Position numbers and translations under genes: made by a program. A stretch of DNA of 64,000 nucleotides from Marivirga arenosa (GTDB lineage Bacteria; Bacteroidota; Bacteroidia; Cytophagales; Cyclobacteriaceae). This document shows positions 35,524 through 43,797 of this stretch, piece after piece. The stretch covers positions 808,001-872,000 of the forward strand of contig NZ_CP129970.2 in assembly GCF_030503895.2 (NCBI RefSeq), read 5' to 3'. Every line of letters starts with the position of its first letter. Position 1 is the first letter of the stretch. Below the pieces are notes generated by a model. It saw only the letters and a program-made list of their open reading frames with translations, was not told the DNA's origin and searched no databases.

Positions 35524-36501
35524 TTAAAAAATATTTTTCCAGGTCCCTTTTAGGCGGTTATATTTTATGGTTGAGGGCAATGCTTTCCAGAAATAGCGAT
35601 TGATTTCTACTGCAAATGAGGGCTGCATATAACAATTTATGGCACATCCTTCACACTCAGGAAGCCTGCCTTCAAGAGCTGCTAGCTTTTGAACTTCATC
35701 TGACTTATACAAATTATATAAATCTCCTTGAATTGGGAATTCTTGCTTTCCTAAATGATAACAGGGTAAAATCAATTCATTTTTTGGGGAGATTACAATA
35801 GAAGAAGAAGCCGCTTTACAAACAGGATCATCTACATGATTCCCACCTTCTTCTCTTAATTTAATAAAGGCTTCATTTAAATAAATATTTTTCCATCTGC
35901 TGACCTTTGTTAAATAATGAAGATTTTCTTGAGTTAATCCTCCTCCAGTTTCAACTGCATTATAATCAAAAATAGGATTTACAATCAGTACCAAGTTATT
36001 TGGTAAACATATATTATAGTATATTTTTTCTAGCTCATGAATATTTTCATTCATGGCGGTATACAAAATATCAGGTTTTTCACCCAGAGATTTAGCTATT
36101 TCAATCGACTTCATAACGAAATCGAAACAGCCCACTCCTCTCACTTCATCATGCTTTGCCGCATCTGCAAAATCGAGTGAAAAGTGAAGCATATCCACTA
36201 ATCCTTTAAGTGCTTCTGCCTTTTTAGGATACAATAATGCATTAGTGGTAAGGGTGGTGATAAAGCCTAATTTCTTCGCAATTCTGAGAAAAGCATCTAT
36301 TTGTTGATGTAATAATGGTTCTCCTCCAGTAAAATCAATAACTCTTACGCCTAATTTCTTTAAGTCCTTTAGATTTTTCTCTACATCCTTTAGTTCAATA
36401 TAGGGACTAGGCTTCTCCCAGATATCACAAAAGTGACAACTCGCATTGCACCTGTAGGTCACATAATAATTACATAAAACCGGTTTTCGGATTAAGCGCA
36501 T
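35524..36501 (-). CDS. Radical SAM protein with C-terminal cysteine-rich domain
   Basis: 325 residues. The [4Fe-4S]/SAM motif is CNASCHFC (CX3CX2C, residues about 18-25), followed by the GGEPLL motif that contacts SAM. C-terminal cysteines (DPVCKAASS, LPCYHLGKQ, PECEGCAINCYMQP) look like a SPASM/twitch-type auxiliary cluster. Such enzymes often modify peptides or build cofactors, but no precursor peptide or partner gene is beside it. Transcribed toward nqrF with a 154-bp gap. Confidence 0.85.
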   Translation of the reverse strand: MRLIRKPVLCNYYVTYRCNASCHFCDIWEKPSPYIELKDVEKNLKDLKKLGVRVIDFTGGEPLLHQQIDAFLRIAKKLGFITTLTTNALLYPKKAEALKGLVDMLHFSLDFADAAKHDEVRGVGCFDFVMKSIEIAKSLGEKPDILYTAMNENIHELEKIYYNICLPNNLVLIVNPIFDYNAVETGGGLTQENLHYLTKVSRWKNIYLNEAFIKLREEGGNHVDDPVCKAASSSIVISPKNELILPCYHLGKQEFPIQGDLYNLYKSDEVQKLAALEGRLPECEGCAINCYMQPSFAVEINRYFWKALPSTIKYNRLKGTWKNIF

Positions 36502-36565
36502 GGCCTAAAGTTAGGAATAAGCTACTCTAAATGCTAAATTGTGTTTATGAGAATGCTTGAAAAAA

Positions 36566-37060
36566 ATGGATTATAGTAAAATCAAGTATAAGATTGAGAA
36601 GGAAACTTTACAACAAGAAGTATTAAGCGCAAAAGTTGAAGTAGAAACTCTATTAGAAGCTTTGAAAAAACCTGAAGTTAATGATAAAGCTTCCTGGGTT
36701 TTTAGTAGTGTAGTAGAATTAAAACCAGATATAATAAAAGAACAAGACATTACTTTGCTAATAAAATTATTAGAGAATAATCCCTCCAAAGCTTTAGAAA
36801 GGAATATTTGGCGCACATTTCAATTCATAGAAATCCCAATAAAACTTCAAGAAAAATGTACACATCTCGCATTTGAGACCTTGGAAAGAAATGAAAGCTC
36901 AATTGCAGTTCAGGTATTTTCTATGAGTGTAGCCTTTGAACTATCCAAAAATAATAAGGACTTAATGCATTTATTAAAGGAAATTCTATTATTCAAATTT
37001 GAAAATGCATCTAAAGGATTTCAATCAAGGGCTAGAAAAATATTAAAAGAGTTTGATTAA
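36566..37060 (+). CDS. HEAT-like helical hypothetical protein
   Basis: 164 residues from ATG 36566; an upstream TTG at 36557 adds only three residues. All-helical, with a repeating pattern (KPEVNDKASWVFSSVVELKPD, NNPSKALERNIWRTFQFIEIP, NESSIAVQVFSMSVAFELSK) like HEAT repeats. Probably a protein-protein interaction surface. No family recognised. Ends at a shared terminator with accD. Confidence 0.55.
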   Translation: MDYSKIKYKIEKETLQQEVLSAKVEVETLLEALKKPEVNDKASWVFSSVVELKPDIIKEQDITLLIKLLENNPSKALERNIWRTFQFIEIPIKLQEKCTHLAFETLERNESSIAVQVFSMSVAFELSKNNKDLMHLLKEILLFKFENASKGFQSRARKILKEFD

Positions 37061-37084
37061 TGACTTTACCCGATAGCAGTTCAT

Positions 37085-37112
37085 AAAAAATGCCAGTGGT
37101 TCTACTGGCATT
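37085..37112. terminator. Convergent terminator between the HEAT-like gene and accD
   Basis: Stem ATGCCAGT/ACTGGCAT (37091-37098 with 37105-37112), loop GGTTCT, with an A run before and TTTT after. Works on both strands. Confidence 0.85.
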
Positions 37113-37127
37113 TTGAGAGTTAAAATA

Positions 37128-37967
37128 TTATTTCAACATTTTCAGCAATGTTGTCAACTTCGTTTTCAATTGTCTTCTATCTACTATAAAGTCTAAAAAG
37201 CCGTGGTCAAGGACAAACTCTGAGCTTTGGAAGCCTTTTGGTAAATCTTTACCTATGGTTTCACGGATTACCCTAGGTCCAGCAAAACCAATTAGAGCAC
37301 CAGGTTCAGCTATATTGAAATCACCCAACATAGCATATGATGCGGTAACCCCGCCTGTTGTTGGATCTGTCAATAATGAAATATAAGGTACTTTTGCTTC
37401 TGAGAGTTGAGCAAGTTTAGCGGATGTTTTAGCCATTTGCATTAGTGAAAATCCTGCTTCCATCATTCTAGCGCCCCCTGATTTTGAAATCATTAAAAAA
37501 GGTACTTTCTTCTTGATAGAATATTCAATCGCTCTAGCAATTTTTTCTCCAACCACAGAGCCCATTGAACCACCAATGAATCCAAAATCCATACAAGCGA
37601 TACAAATGTCTAACCCATTCATCTTTCCGTGAGCAGATCGAACAGCATCTTTTAATTCTGTTTTTTCCTGAGTTTTCTTGATCCTACTAGGATACGGCTT
37701 GCTATCCACAAATTCTAAAGGATCACCAGAAACCATATCTTTATCAAGCTCTGTGAACTTATTATCATCAAAAAGAATTTCGAAATACTCTTTAGAGCCT
37801 ATTCTAACATGATATTCATCATCTGGGCTAACATAGGCGTTTTGCTTGAGCTCACGCATGTGAATGATTTTCCCACTTGGGGTTTTATACCACAAGCCAT
37901 CCGGAGCCTCTTTTTTATTCTCTGTAGGAGTTAAAATCCCTTTATTTTGTCGCTTAAACCAAGCCAT
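37128..37967 (-). CDS. accD: Acetyl-CoA carboxylase carboxyltransferase subunit beta
   Basis: 279 residues, the usual length. With AccA it transfers carboxyl from biotin to acetyl-CoA to start fatty-acid synthesis. Carboxyltransferase motifs: [50 protein letters not shown]. The N-terminal zinc ribbon is altered: the two CPxC pairs are replaced by TPSG (29-32) and SPDD (47-50), so zinc cannot be bound by the usual four Cys. This seems a lineage trait. Promoter at 38017-38048. Confidence 0.93.
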   Translation of the reverse strand: MAWFKRQNKGILTPTENKKEAPDGLWYKTPSGKIIHMRELKQNAYVSPDDEYHVRIGSKEYFEILFDDNKFTELDKDMVSGDPLEFVDSKPYPSRIKKTQEKTELKDAVRSAHGKMNGLDICIACMDFGFIGGSMGSVVGEKIARAIEYSIKKKVPFLMISKSGGARMMEAGFSLMQMAKTSAKLAQLSEAKVPYISLLTDPTTGGVTASYAMLGDFNIAEPGALIGFAGPRVIRETIGKDLPKGFQSSEFVLDHGFLDFIVDRRQLKTKLTTLLKMLK

Positions 37968-38016
37968 ATTGTTTCAAATTTTTAATTAAACCTTTTACAG
38001 GTTTTAATTGGAAGGT

Positions 38017-38048
38017 CAAAGATAAATGAATTGAATGTCAATTGCCAA
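38017..38048 (-). promoter_or_regulatory. Predicted accD promoter
   Basis: Minus strand TTG (38048-38046), 21-bp spacer, TATCTTTG (38024-38017), giving a leader of about 45 nt. Confidence 0.6.
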
Positions 38049-38156
38049 AGTAAAATATTAAATCCGGTTTTATCGCTAAAAAATATCCAAGCCTTTCTGG
38101 TTAAATAATAGATAAAATCTACGCAAAATTATCTTCAGAATATACTACACCCACTT

Positions 38157-38172
38157 ACTAACAAACGTTAGT
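38157..38172. promoter_or_regulatory. Inverted repeat upstream of the TetR gene
   Basis: ACTAAC-AAAC-GTTAGT, six-base arms, 73 bp before the TetR start. It may be a second regulator site, but its sequence differs from the palindrome at 38241-38260. Confidence 0.4.
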
Positions 38173-38240
38173 TTCTGGTTACCAGCGGTTTAAATATTTA
38201 TAAAAATATTTTGATGAGAATTTTAAAGTCACGAACTTTT

Positions 38241-38260
38241 CGGAATGAACGTTCATTCCG
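38241..38260. promoter_or_regulatory. Perfect 20-bp palindrome over the TetR start codon
   Basis: CGGAATGAACGTTCATTCCG is its own reverse complement. The TetR ATG begins at 38245, inside the palindrome. TetR proteins usually bind palindromes of this size near their own start, so autorepression is likely; in RNA the same bases can also fold over the start codon. Confidence 0.65.
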
Positions 38261-38835
38261 CACTTAAAAATAAACTTGATAAGAAAAATCTAATCTTAGA
38301 TACAACGCTTGAATTGATATCCGAGAATGGATTTCATGGAACTCCTATTTCTATGATTGCAGAAAAAGCTGGAATAGGTGCAGGCACTATTTATAGATAT
38401 TTTGAAAATAAGGAGGCATTAATCAATGAGTTATTTAAAGAAATAAAGCGAAAGGTAATGAATGCTATGCTTGATGGTTATAATGAGAATAAATCCTTCA
38501 AAGATCGGTTCAAACATTTATGGATGAACCTTATCAATTATTTCATGGATCACCCTAAAGCTTTTCAATTTATAGAACAACACAGATACGCTTCTTACAT
38601 GAGTAAGCTTACAAGAGAGGAAAGTTTTATGATTATGTCTCCAGTAATGATGTTTTTCATTGAAGCAAAAAGCGCAAAGGCCATGAAAGATTTACCGATT
38701 TACACCATTATATCTTTAGCCTATGGCCCCATTACCTCATTGGCAAAATTACAGATAGATCATAAACAGAAATTAAGTGCTGAAAGGATAGAACAGGCTG
38801 CAAATGCATGTTGGGATGCCGTAAAAAATAATTAA
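38245..38835 (+). CDS. TetR/AcrR-family transcriptional regulator
   Basis: 196 residues. The N-terminal domain (14-60) has the TetR signature ISENGFHGTPISMIAEKAGIGAGTIYRYF. The helical C-terminus (RFKHLWMNLINYFMDHPKAFQFIEQH) would bind a small molecule. No other in-frame ATG fits before the HTH, so the start at 38245 holds although it lies in a palindrome. The FabH-like gene follows by 34 bp on the same strand and is the likely target, so the inducer may be a fatty-acid-related compound (inference). Confidence 0.9.
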   Translation: MNVHSALKNKLDKKNLILDTTLELISENGFHGTPISMIAEKAGIGAGTIYRYFENKEALINELFKEIKRKVMNAMLDGYNENKSFKDRFKHLWMNLINYFMDHPKAFQFIEQHRYASYMSKLTREESFMIMSPVMMFFIEAKSAKAMKDLPIYTIISLAYGPITSLAKLQIDHKQKLSAERIEQAANACWDAVKNN

Positions 38836-38869
38836 TTAAAATTTTAAGTACAGACTATATATAATTAAT

Positions 38870-39946
38870 ATGAAAACACCTAATGTAGTTTTTAATGGAG
38901 TAGGATCATTCGTTCCTGAAAATGTAGTGCCAAATGAACATTTTCTACAACACGAATTTTACATGGAAGATGGAACACCTTTTGAAGTTTCTAATGAAGA
39001 AATTATTCAAAAGTTTGAGAAAATTACTGGAATCAAAGAAAGACGATATGCAGACAAAGATCAATTGAATTCTGACCTGGGTTTTATTGCAGCTGAAAAT
39101 GCCTTAAAAAACAGTACAATTGACAAAGAAGATCTTGACTATATTATATATGCTCACAATTTTGGCGACATAGAATATGGTACCAATAGAGTAGATAATA
39201 TGCCAAGTTTAGCAGCAAAAGTTAAGCATAAATTAAATATTAAAAATCCTGATGTAGTATGCTATGATATCATCTTCGGATGCCCAGGTTGGGTTCAAGG
39301 TGTTATACAAGCATATCAAATGATTCGCAGTGGTTTTTGTAGAAACATTATGGTAATTGGAGCTGAAACCCTCAGTAGATGCGTGGATCCACATGATAGA
39401 GATGGAATGATATTCTCAGATGGAGCCGGAGCAACCATTGTTTCAGCTTCATATGATGACGACAGAAAAGGAATTTTAGGGTTTGCCAATAGAACAGATG
39501 CTGCAGAAGAACTTAACTACTTAGCCATGGGTAAGTCCAATAAACCAGGACTTGAAGAAGAAGCCAGGTTCATTAAAATGAAAGGACGTAAAATTTATGA
39601 ATACGCTTTGGATGAAGTAGCTGCTGCCATGCAGATTGCCTTAAAAAGGTCTGGGATATTTTTAGAAAACATTCAAAAAGTATTAATTCATCAAGCGAAT
39701 GCAAAAATGGATGAGGCAATTCTAAGAAAGCTTGGTCAATTGTATGATTTAAGGTTAGAGGCTAAAGAAATGATGCCTATGACAATCCAGAAATTTGGTA
39801 ATAATTCAGTAGCCACTGTTCCTGTTATGCTTGATTTAATGTTAAAAGGAGAACTTGAAGGTCATAAAGTAAAAAGTGGAGATGACATTATTCTGGCATC
39901 AGTTGGAGCTGGAATGCATATAAACGCCATCATTTATAGAATGTGA
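38870..39946 (+). CDS. Ketoacyl-ACP synthase III family protein (FabH-like)
   Basis: 358 residues, slightly longer than FabH (about 320). Catalytic residues are visible: Cys138 (IIFGCPGWVQG), His274 (VLIHQANAKMD) and Asn311 (KFGNNSVATVP). It would condense an acyl-CoA with malonyl-ACP or a similar acceptor. Pairing with a TetR gene rather than the core fab cluster suggests a secondary role, for example a special lipid. Ends at a 12-bp-stem hairpin. Confidence 0.85.
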   Translation: MKTPNVVFNGVGSFVPENVVPNEHFLQHEFYMEDGTPFEVSNEEIIQKFEKITGIKERRYADKDQLNSDLGFIAAENALKNSTIDKEDLDYIIYAHNFGDIEYGTNRVDNMPSLAAKVKHKLNIKNPDVVCYDIIFGCPGWVQGVIQAYQMIRSGFCRNIMVIGAETLSRCVDPHDRDGMIFSDGAGATIVSASYDDDRKGILGFANRTDAAEELNYLAMGKSNKPGLEEEARFIKMKGRKIYEYALDEVAAAMQIALKRSGIFLENIQKVLIHQANAKMDEAILRKLGQLYDLRLEAKEMMPMTIQKFGNNSVATVPVMLDLMLKGELEGHKVKSGDDIILASVGAGMHINAIIYRM

Positions 39947-39954
39947 TATCTTAT

Positions 39955-39984
39955 GAGAGTAATTCAAATTTATGAATTACTCTC
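39955..39984. terminator. Hairpin between FabH-like and BLUF genes
   Basis: Perfect stem GAGAGTAATTCA/TGAATTACTCTC (39955-39966 with 39973-39984), loop AATTTA. AT-rich with a weak T tail, so termination is probable but not certain; it lies between convergent stops. Confidence 0.65.
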
Positions 39985-39994
39985 TTAGTATTTA

Positions 39995-40408
39995 TTAAAA
40001 AAACTTTTGGATTATTTGTTTTGTTTTAGAGCCATTCTCTTCCTTACCATCTAATAAGTTAGAAAAAATCTGTTTTTCAGCACTATTGATACTAGTGTCA
40101 AATTCAATTTCATTACTTCCTATCTTTTTTGACCCCATATGCCAAGATGGAAAACTTTTTTTAGTGATAGGCATATACGACAGCATAATACAGTTTTTAT
40201 GACGGTGATCATCTTTTATTTTGTCATATAAAGTCATTATTGTATCATTTTCCCCTTCTACTAATTGCAAAAATTTTTTATCTGAGTAAAGTAGAGCTCC
40301 TGTAATACCTAAATCTGGATTATTCTTTTTACAAGCTTGAAGAATATTCTCGATTTCTTTCTCCGAATTATTCACTCTATCACTTACATACACTAATTGA
40401 GATAGCAT
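39995..40408 (-). CDS. BLUF-domain blue-light sensor
   Basis: 137 residues, essentially one BLUF domain. The flavin-sensing residues are present: Tyr7 (QLVYVSD), Asn30, Gln48 (KFLQLVEG) and Trp89 (FPSWHMG). LGITGALLYSDKKFLQLVEG is the family signature. Blue light changes flavin hydrogen bonding. No output domain is attached, so it must act through a partner protein not evident here. Confidence 0.92.
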   Translation of the reverse strand: MLSQLVYVSDRVNNSEKEIENILQACKKNNPDLGITGALLYSDKKFLQLVEGENDTIMTLYDKIKDDHRHKNCIMLSYMPITKKSFPSWHMGSKKIGSNEIEFDTSINSAEKQIFSNLLDGKEENGSKTKQIIQKFF

Positions 40409-40490
40409 AAAAATTATGTTTAATTAAAAAATGAACCTATATGTAAATAGTTTAATTTAAAAATTGTTTAACTAAACATCTAGCAATAAA

Positions 40491-40516
40491 AAAAGGCTAC
40501 CAATTGGTAGCCTTTT
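40491..40516. terminator. Terminator of the acidic lipoprotein gene
   Basis: Palindrome AAAAGGCTACC-AATT-GGTAGCCTTTT (40491-40516); A run before and T run after allow use from both strands. It lies 24 bp past the lipoprotein stop at 40540. Confidence 0.9.
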
Positions 40517-40539
40517 AAACTTTTATAATTTGAGAAATA

Positions 40540-40821
40540 TTAGTTCTCAACTTCTTCTTTCACTTCTTCAGCTGCTTCTTTCATTTCTTCACCAGCATCT
40601 TCTGCTTTTTCTTTTCCTTCTTCAACTTTTTCTTCTACATCTTCTTTCATTTCTTCAGCAGCATCACCCATTTCGTCAGCTGCATCTTCAACTGCATCTT
40701 TTACTTCTTCAGTTGATTCTTCCATTTGCTCTTTAGCTTCTTCCTTTTCGCTTGTATTTCCACATGCAAAAACAGCTAAACTAAATGCTCCTAGTAAAAC
40801 TAGTGTAAATAATTTTTTCAT
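40540..40821 (-). CDS. Acidic coiled-coil lipoprotein
   Basis: 93 residues with a lipobox (AVFAC, Cys20). The mature part is a Glu/Ala/Lys repeat (EEVKDAVEDAADEMGDAAEE...) that should form one long, acidic helix or coiled coil. Periplasmic tether or spacer is a guess. The opposite strand reads Leu-rich by composition only. A TACTTTTG motif at 40881-40874 fits its promoter. Confidence 0.75.
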   Translation of the reverse strand: MKKLFTLVLLGAFSLAVFACGNTSEKEEAKEQMEESTEEVKDAVEDAADEMGDAAEEMKEDVEEKVEEGKEKAEDAGEEMKEAAEEVKEEVEN

Positions 40822-40885
40822 AGTTCAATTGATTATGGTTTAAGATGTAAATGTATCTAATTTTAAATACCTGCAAAAGTATTTA

Positions 40886-42193
40886 CTATTTTTTTCTAAA
40901 AACTAGTTTAATTGGAACCCCTTCGAAGTCAAAATTCTCTCTTAGCCTGTTTTCTAAGTATCTTTCGTAAGGTGGCTTTATGTATTGTGGCAAATTGCAG
41001 AAAAATGCAAAAGTTGGAGTATAAGTAGGTAATTGAGTTACATACTTAATCTTAATATATTTCCCCTTTAGTGCTGGAGGTGGATATTTCTCTATCTCCT
41101 TTAACATTACTTCATTCAAAGCAGAAGTACTTACTTTTTCTGATCTGCTAAAATATATTTTTGTGGCAAGTTCTATTGCTTGAAAAATTCTTTGTTTTTC
41201 AACTACAGAGGTAAATATTATTGGAATATAATCAAGTGGACCAAGCTTTTCTTGAATTTCTTTCTTAAACTTATCATGCGTTTTTCCATCTTTTTCAATC
41301 AGATCCCATTTATTAACCATAATCATGATACCCTTTTTATTTTTATGGGCCAATCCTATGATTTGCATATCCTGAGATTCAAAACCACGAGTTGCATCAA
41401 TCATGATAATACATACATCACTATCTTGAAGAGATTGAATAGCTCGAATAGTTGAATAAAATTCTATATCATCTTTAGATTTAGTCTTTTTTCTCAAACC
41501 GGCAGTATCAGTTAAAATAAAATCCTTGCCATACAATTTATAGTGTGTATTGATAGAATCACGAGTAGTTCCAGCAATGTCAGTAACAATTGTTCTCTCA
41601 TCACCTAATAACGCATTTAAAAATGATGATTTTCCCGCGTTTGGCCTTCCCAAAATAGCCAACCTTGGCACTCCTTCGTAAGGATCTTTATGATCATCAT
41701 CAGGAAAAAGCTTTACAACCGCATCTAATACTTCACCGCTACCTGATCCACTTGCTGAAGACATGGTAAATACTTCATCAAATCCCAATCCGTAAAATTC
41801 GCCTGCCATATAGCTCTTTTCAGTATTATCGGCTTTGTTTGCAATTACAAATACTGGTTTCCCGACTTCTCTTACAACATTTGCAAAGTCTTTATCCATA
41901 TCCGTGAGTCCAGTATGGCAATCTACCATAAAAAGAATTACGGTTGCTTCGCTTAATGCTGCTTTAACTTGCTTCCTGATCTCCTTTTCAAAGATATCGC
42001 TGGAACCAGTTACATACCCTCCTGTATCAATGACTGTAAATTTCTTACCAGTCCATTGTGCCTCTCCATATTGACGGTCACGAGTCACTCCTGATTCATT
42101 ATCCATAATCGCCTGTTTACGTTCAACTAAACGATTAAAAAAAGTGGATTTCCCGACATTAGGCCTCCCTACTATTGCTACTATATTTGACAT
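40886..42193 (-). CDS. der: Ribosome-assembly GTPase Der (EngA)
   Basis: 435 residues with two tandem GTPase domains: GRPNVGKSTFFNRL (about 8) and GRPNAGKSSFLNALL (about 182), each with DTxG (DTGGYV, DTAGLR) and NKxD (NKADN, NKWDL) motifs. The C-terminal KH-like domain (GKYIKIKYVTQLPTYTPTFAFF) completes the Der architecture. It acts in 50S subunit maturation. Next gene on the strand upstream is the S23-type insertion, then era. Confidence 0.96.
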   Translation of the reverse strand: MSNIVAIVGRPNVGKSTFFNRLVERKQAIMDNESGVTRDRQYGEAQWTGKKFTVIDTGGYVTGSSDIFEKEIRKQVKAALSEATVILFMVDCHTGLTDMDKDFANVVREVGKPVFVIANKADNTEKSYMAGEFYGLGFDEVFTMSSASGSGSGEVLDAVVKLFPDDDHKDPYEGVPRLAILGRPNAGKSSFLNALLGDERTIVTDIAGTTRDSINTHYKLYGKDFILTDTAGLRKKTKSKDDIEFYSTIRAIQSLQDSDVCIIMIDATRGFESQDMQIIGLAHKNKKGIMIMVNKWDLIEKDGKTHDKFKKEIQEKLGPLDYIPIIFTSVVEKQRIFQAIELATKIYFSRSEKVSTSALNEVMLKEIEKYPPPALKGKYIKIKYVTQLPTYTPTFAFFCNLPQYIKPPYERYLENRLRENFDFEGVPIKLVFRKK

Positions 42194-42203
42194 TTATATT
42201 TGG

Positions 42204-42229
42204 TAATTAGTAATTTGTAATTAGTAAAT
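42204..42229 (+). repeat. AT-rich repeat flanking the S23-type gene, left copy
   Basis: Two tandem 15-mers (TTGGTAATTAGTAAT and TTGTAATTAGTAAAT) between der and the S23 gene. The core AATTAGTAATT (42205-42215) recurs at 42630-42640 on the other side. Confidence 0.55.
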
Positions 42230-42248
42230 CAGAATTAATGTTCCCTGA

Positions 42249-42605
42249 TTAAAAGCCATTTTGCTTTATTTTATTGAGAATAGCTGTGATGATTTTTAGT
42301 ATCTCTTCACATTCTTCTATCCTATTATTTATCTCATCTCCATTATATAAGCCAGAATCCTTTATTAATCTTAACCAGTAATGAGACTCTCTTGCTTCTT
42401 TATAAGCTATAGATAATTTTGCGTAAAAATCTTTCCTTGATTGCCCACCAATAGCTTCTTCAACATTGGTACCAATAGATGTTCCTGATCGCAAAACCTG
42501 ACTAGATATTTCAAAGTGTGTAACTCCTTTTAGTTTCTGAGCTAATTTTATGATATTCAGTGCAAAATTATATCTTTTCTGTTGAATTAAATGATCAGAC
42601 CTCAT
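42249..42605 (-). CDS. S23-type four-helix bundle protein
   Basis: 118 residues, all-helical: RYNFALNIIKLAQKLKGVTHFEISSQVLRSG, TSIGTNVEEAIGGQSRKDFYAKLSIAYKEA, ESHYWLRLIKDSGLYN and a final helix EECEEILKIITAIL. This is the 23S rRNA-intervening-sequence-type family, structurally like the Avd protein of diversity-generating retroelements. In Bacteroidota such genes occur singly at many loci. It lies between der and era, flanked by AATTAGTAATT repeats, which suggests insertion. Confidence 0.88.
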   Translation of the reverse strand: MRSDHLIQQKRYNFALNIIKLAQKLKGVTHFEISSQVLRSGTSIGTNVEEAIGGQSRKDFYAKLSIAYKEARESHYWLRLIKDSGLYNGDEINNRIEECEEILKIITAILNKIKQNGF

Positions 42606-42628
42606 ACTTTTTGAAGGCTTGGTATCTC

Positions 42629-42663
42629 AAATTAGTAATTATTATTTACAAATTATTAATTAT
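42629..42663 (+). repeat. AT-rich repeat flanking the S23-type gene, right copy
   Basis: Holds AATTAGTAATT (42630-42640) as at the left flank, then ATTATTTACAAATTATTAATTA, running up to the era stop. These repeats may mark the boundary of a mobile or inserted segment. Confidence 0.5.
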
Positions 42664-43550
42664 CATTGATAACCGAATCTCTTCAGCTTTAAGTCTTTCT
42701 TTCTCCAATCTTGTTCTACTTTCACGAAGGTTTCAAGATGTATTTGTTTATTAAAAAAAGTTTCCAAGTCCTTTCTCGATTCAATCCCTACCTTTTTAAT
42801 GGCCTCACCACCTTTCCCTATTATGATCCCTTTTTGAGATTTCCTTTCCACATATATTTCAGCCCGAATTCGAATAATGGTATCATCCTCTTTAAATTCA
42901 GTAACCACCACTTCGCAACTGTAAGGAACTTCCTTTTTGTAATTCTGGAAGATTTTTTCTCGAATGATTTCTTCAACAAAAAACTTCTCAGGCTTATCTG
43001 TCAATTCATCCTTAGGGAAATATGCAGGGTGTTCAGGAAGAATTTCAATCAGCTTAGAAAATAATTCTTCAATATTTATTTTCTCTAATGCGGAAACCAT
43101 AATCTGATGTTCTGGCTCAATAATATCCGCCCAATATTTCATTTTATCTACCGCTTGTGAACCTTTAGCCTGATCGATTTTATTCATAATCAAGATAATT
43201 GGCACCCCACTCTTTTTAATTCTATCAATTAAAACATCCCCCTCTTCATATTTCTCATATAAATCAGTTACAAAAAGTAAAACATCAGCATCCTCTAAAG
43301 CCGATTTTACAAATCGCATCATCGAATTATGAAGTTCATATTGGGGATTTAGAATTCCAGGCGTATCAGAATATACAATTTGAAAATCATCACCACTTAA
43401 AATACCCATTATTCGATGACGAGTAGTTTGTGCTTTGGAAGTAATAATAGACAGCCTTTCCCCTACTAATGCATTCATTAAGGTAGATTTCCCTACATTT
43501 GGCTTCCCGACTATGCTTACAAATCCTGCTTTGTGCTGATTTTTTGACAT
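42663..43550 (-). CDS. era: GTPase Era
   Basis: 295 residues from ATG 43550 (MSKNQHKAGFVSIVG); the longer frame to 43601 is rejected. One GTPase domain (GKPNVGKSTLMNAL, DTPG, NKIDQ) and a C-terminal KH domain with GIIIGKGGEAIKKVG. It binds 16S rRNA during 30S maturation. It diverges from the initiator tRNA gene; a TACCTTTG box on the minus strand lies at 43576-43569. Confidence 0.96.
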   Translation of the reverse strand: MSKNQHKAGFVSIVGKPNVGKSTLMNALVGERLSIITSKAQTTRHRIMGILSGDDFQIVYSDTPGILNPQYELHNSMMRFVKSALEDADVLLFVTDLYEKYEEGDVLIDRIKKSGVPIILIMNKIDQAKGSQAVDKMKYWADIIEPEHQIMVSALEKINIEELFSKLIEILPEHPAYFPKDELTDKPEKFFVEEIIREKIFQNYKKEVPYSCEVVVTEFKEDDTIIRIRAEIYVERKSQKGIIIGKGGEAIKKVGIESRKDLETFFNKQIHLETFVKVEQDWRKKDLKLKRFGYQ

Positions 43551-43568
43551 TAATTTAAATTTATTTTG

Positions 43569-43608
43569 CAAAGGTACTTGATTTTCTGAAAACCTTAGCA
43601 TACCTTTG
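43569..43608. promoter_or_regulatory. Divergent era and tRNA-fMet promoters
   Basis: Plus strand: TTG (43578-43580), 20-bp spacer, TACCTTTG (43601-43608), about 45 nt before the tRNA. Minus strand: TACCTTTG (43576-43569) toward era, without a clear TTG. Confidence 0.6.
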
Positions 43609-43661
43609 TAATCCTTTTGAGAGAAACATCAGAAAATGATGAAAAAATCAAGAGTTTATAT

Positions 43662-43734
<73 letters not shown>

Positions 43735-43745
43735 CTAAAATTACA

Positions 43746-43776
43746 AACCAGTCTTATTTCAAGGCTGGTTTTTTTT
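43746..43776 (+). terminator. Terminator of tRNA-fMet
   Basis: Stem AACCAGTCTT/AAGGCTGGTT (10 pairs, one G-U), 5-nt loop, T8. The same hairpin is repeated in each tandem unit downstream. Confidence 0.88.
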
Positions 43777-43797
43777 ATGTCTTTTATTTAAAAAAAT

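Noticed and set aside
40530-40736. Leu-rich 68-residue plus-strand frame
   Set aside because: It is the antisense of the Glu/Ala/Lys-rich lipoprotein, which has a lipobox, promoter and terminator.
42204-42663. Classical insertion sequence around the S23 gene
   Set aside because: No transposase and no terminal inverted repeats; only short AT-rich repeats flank it.
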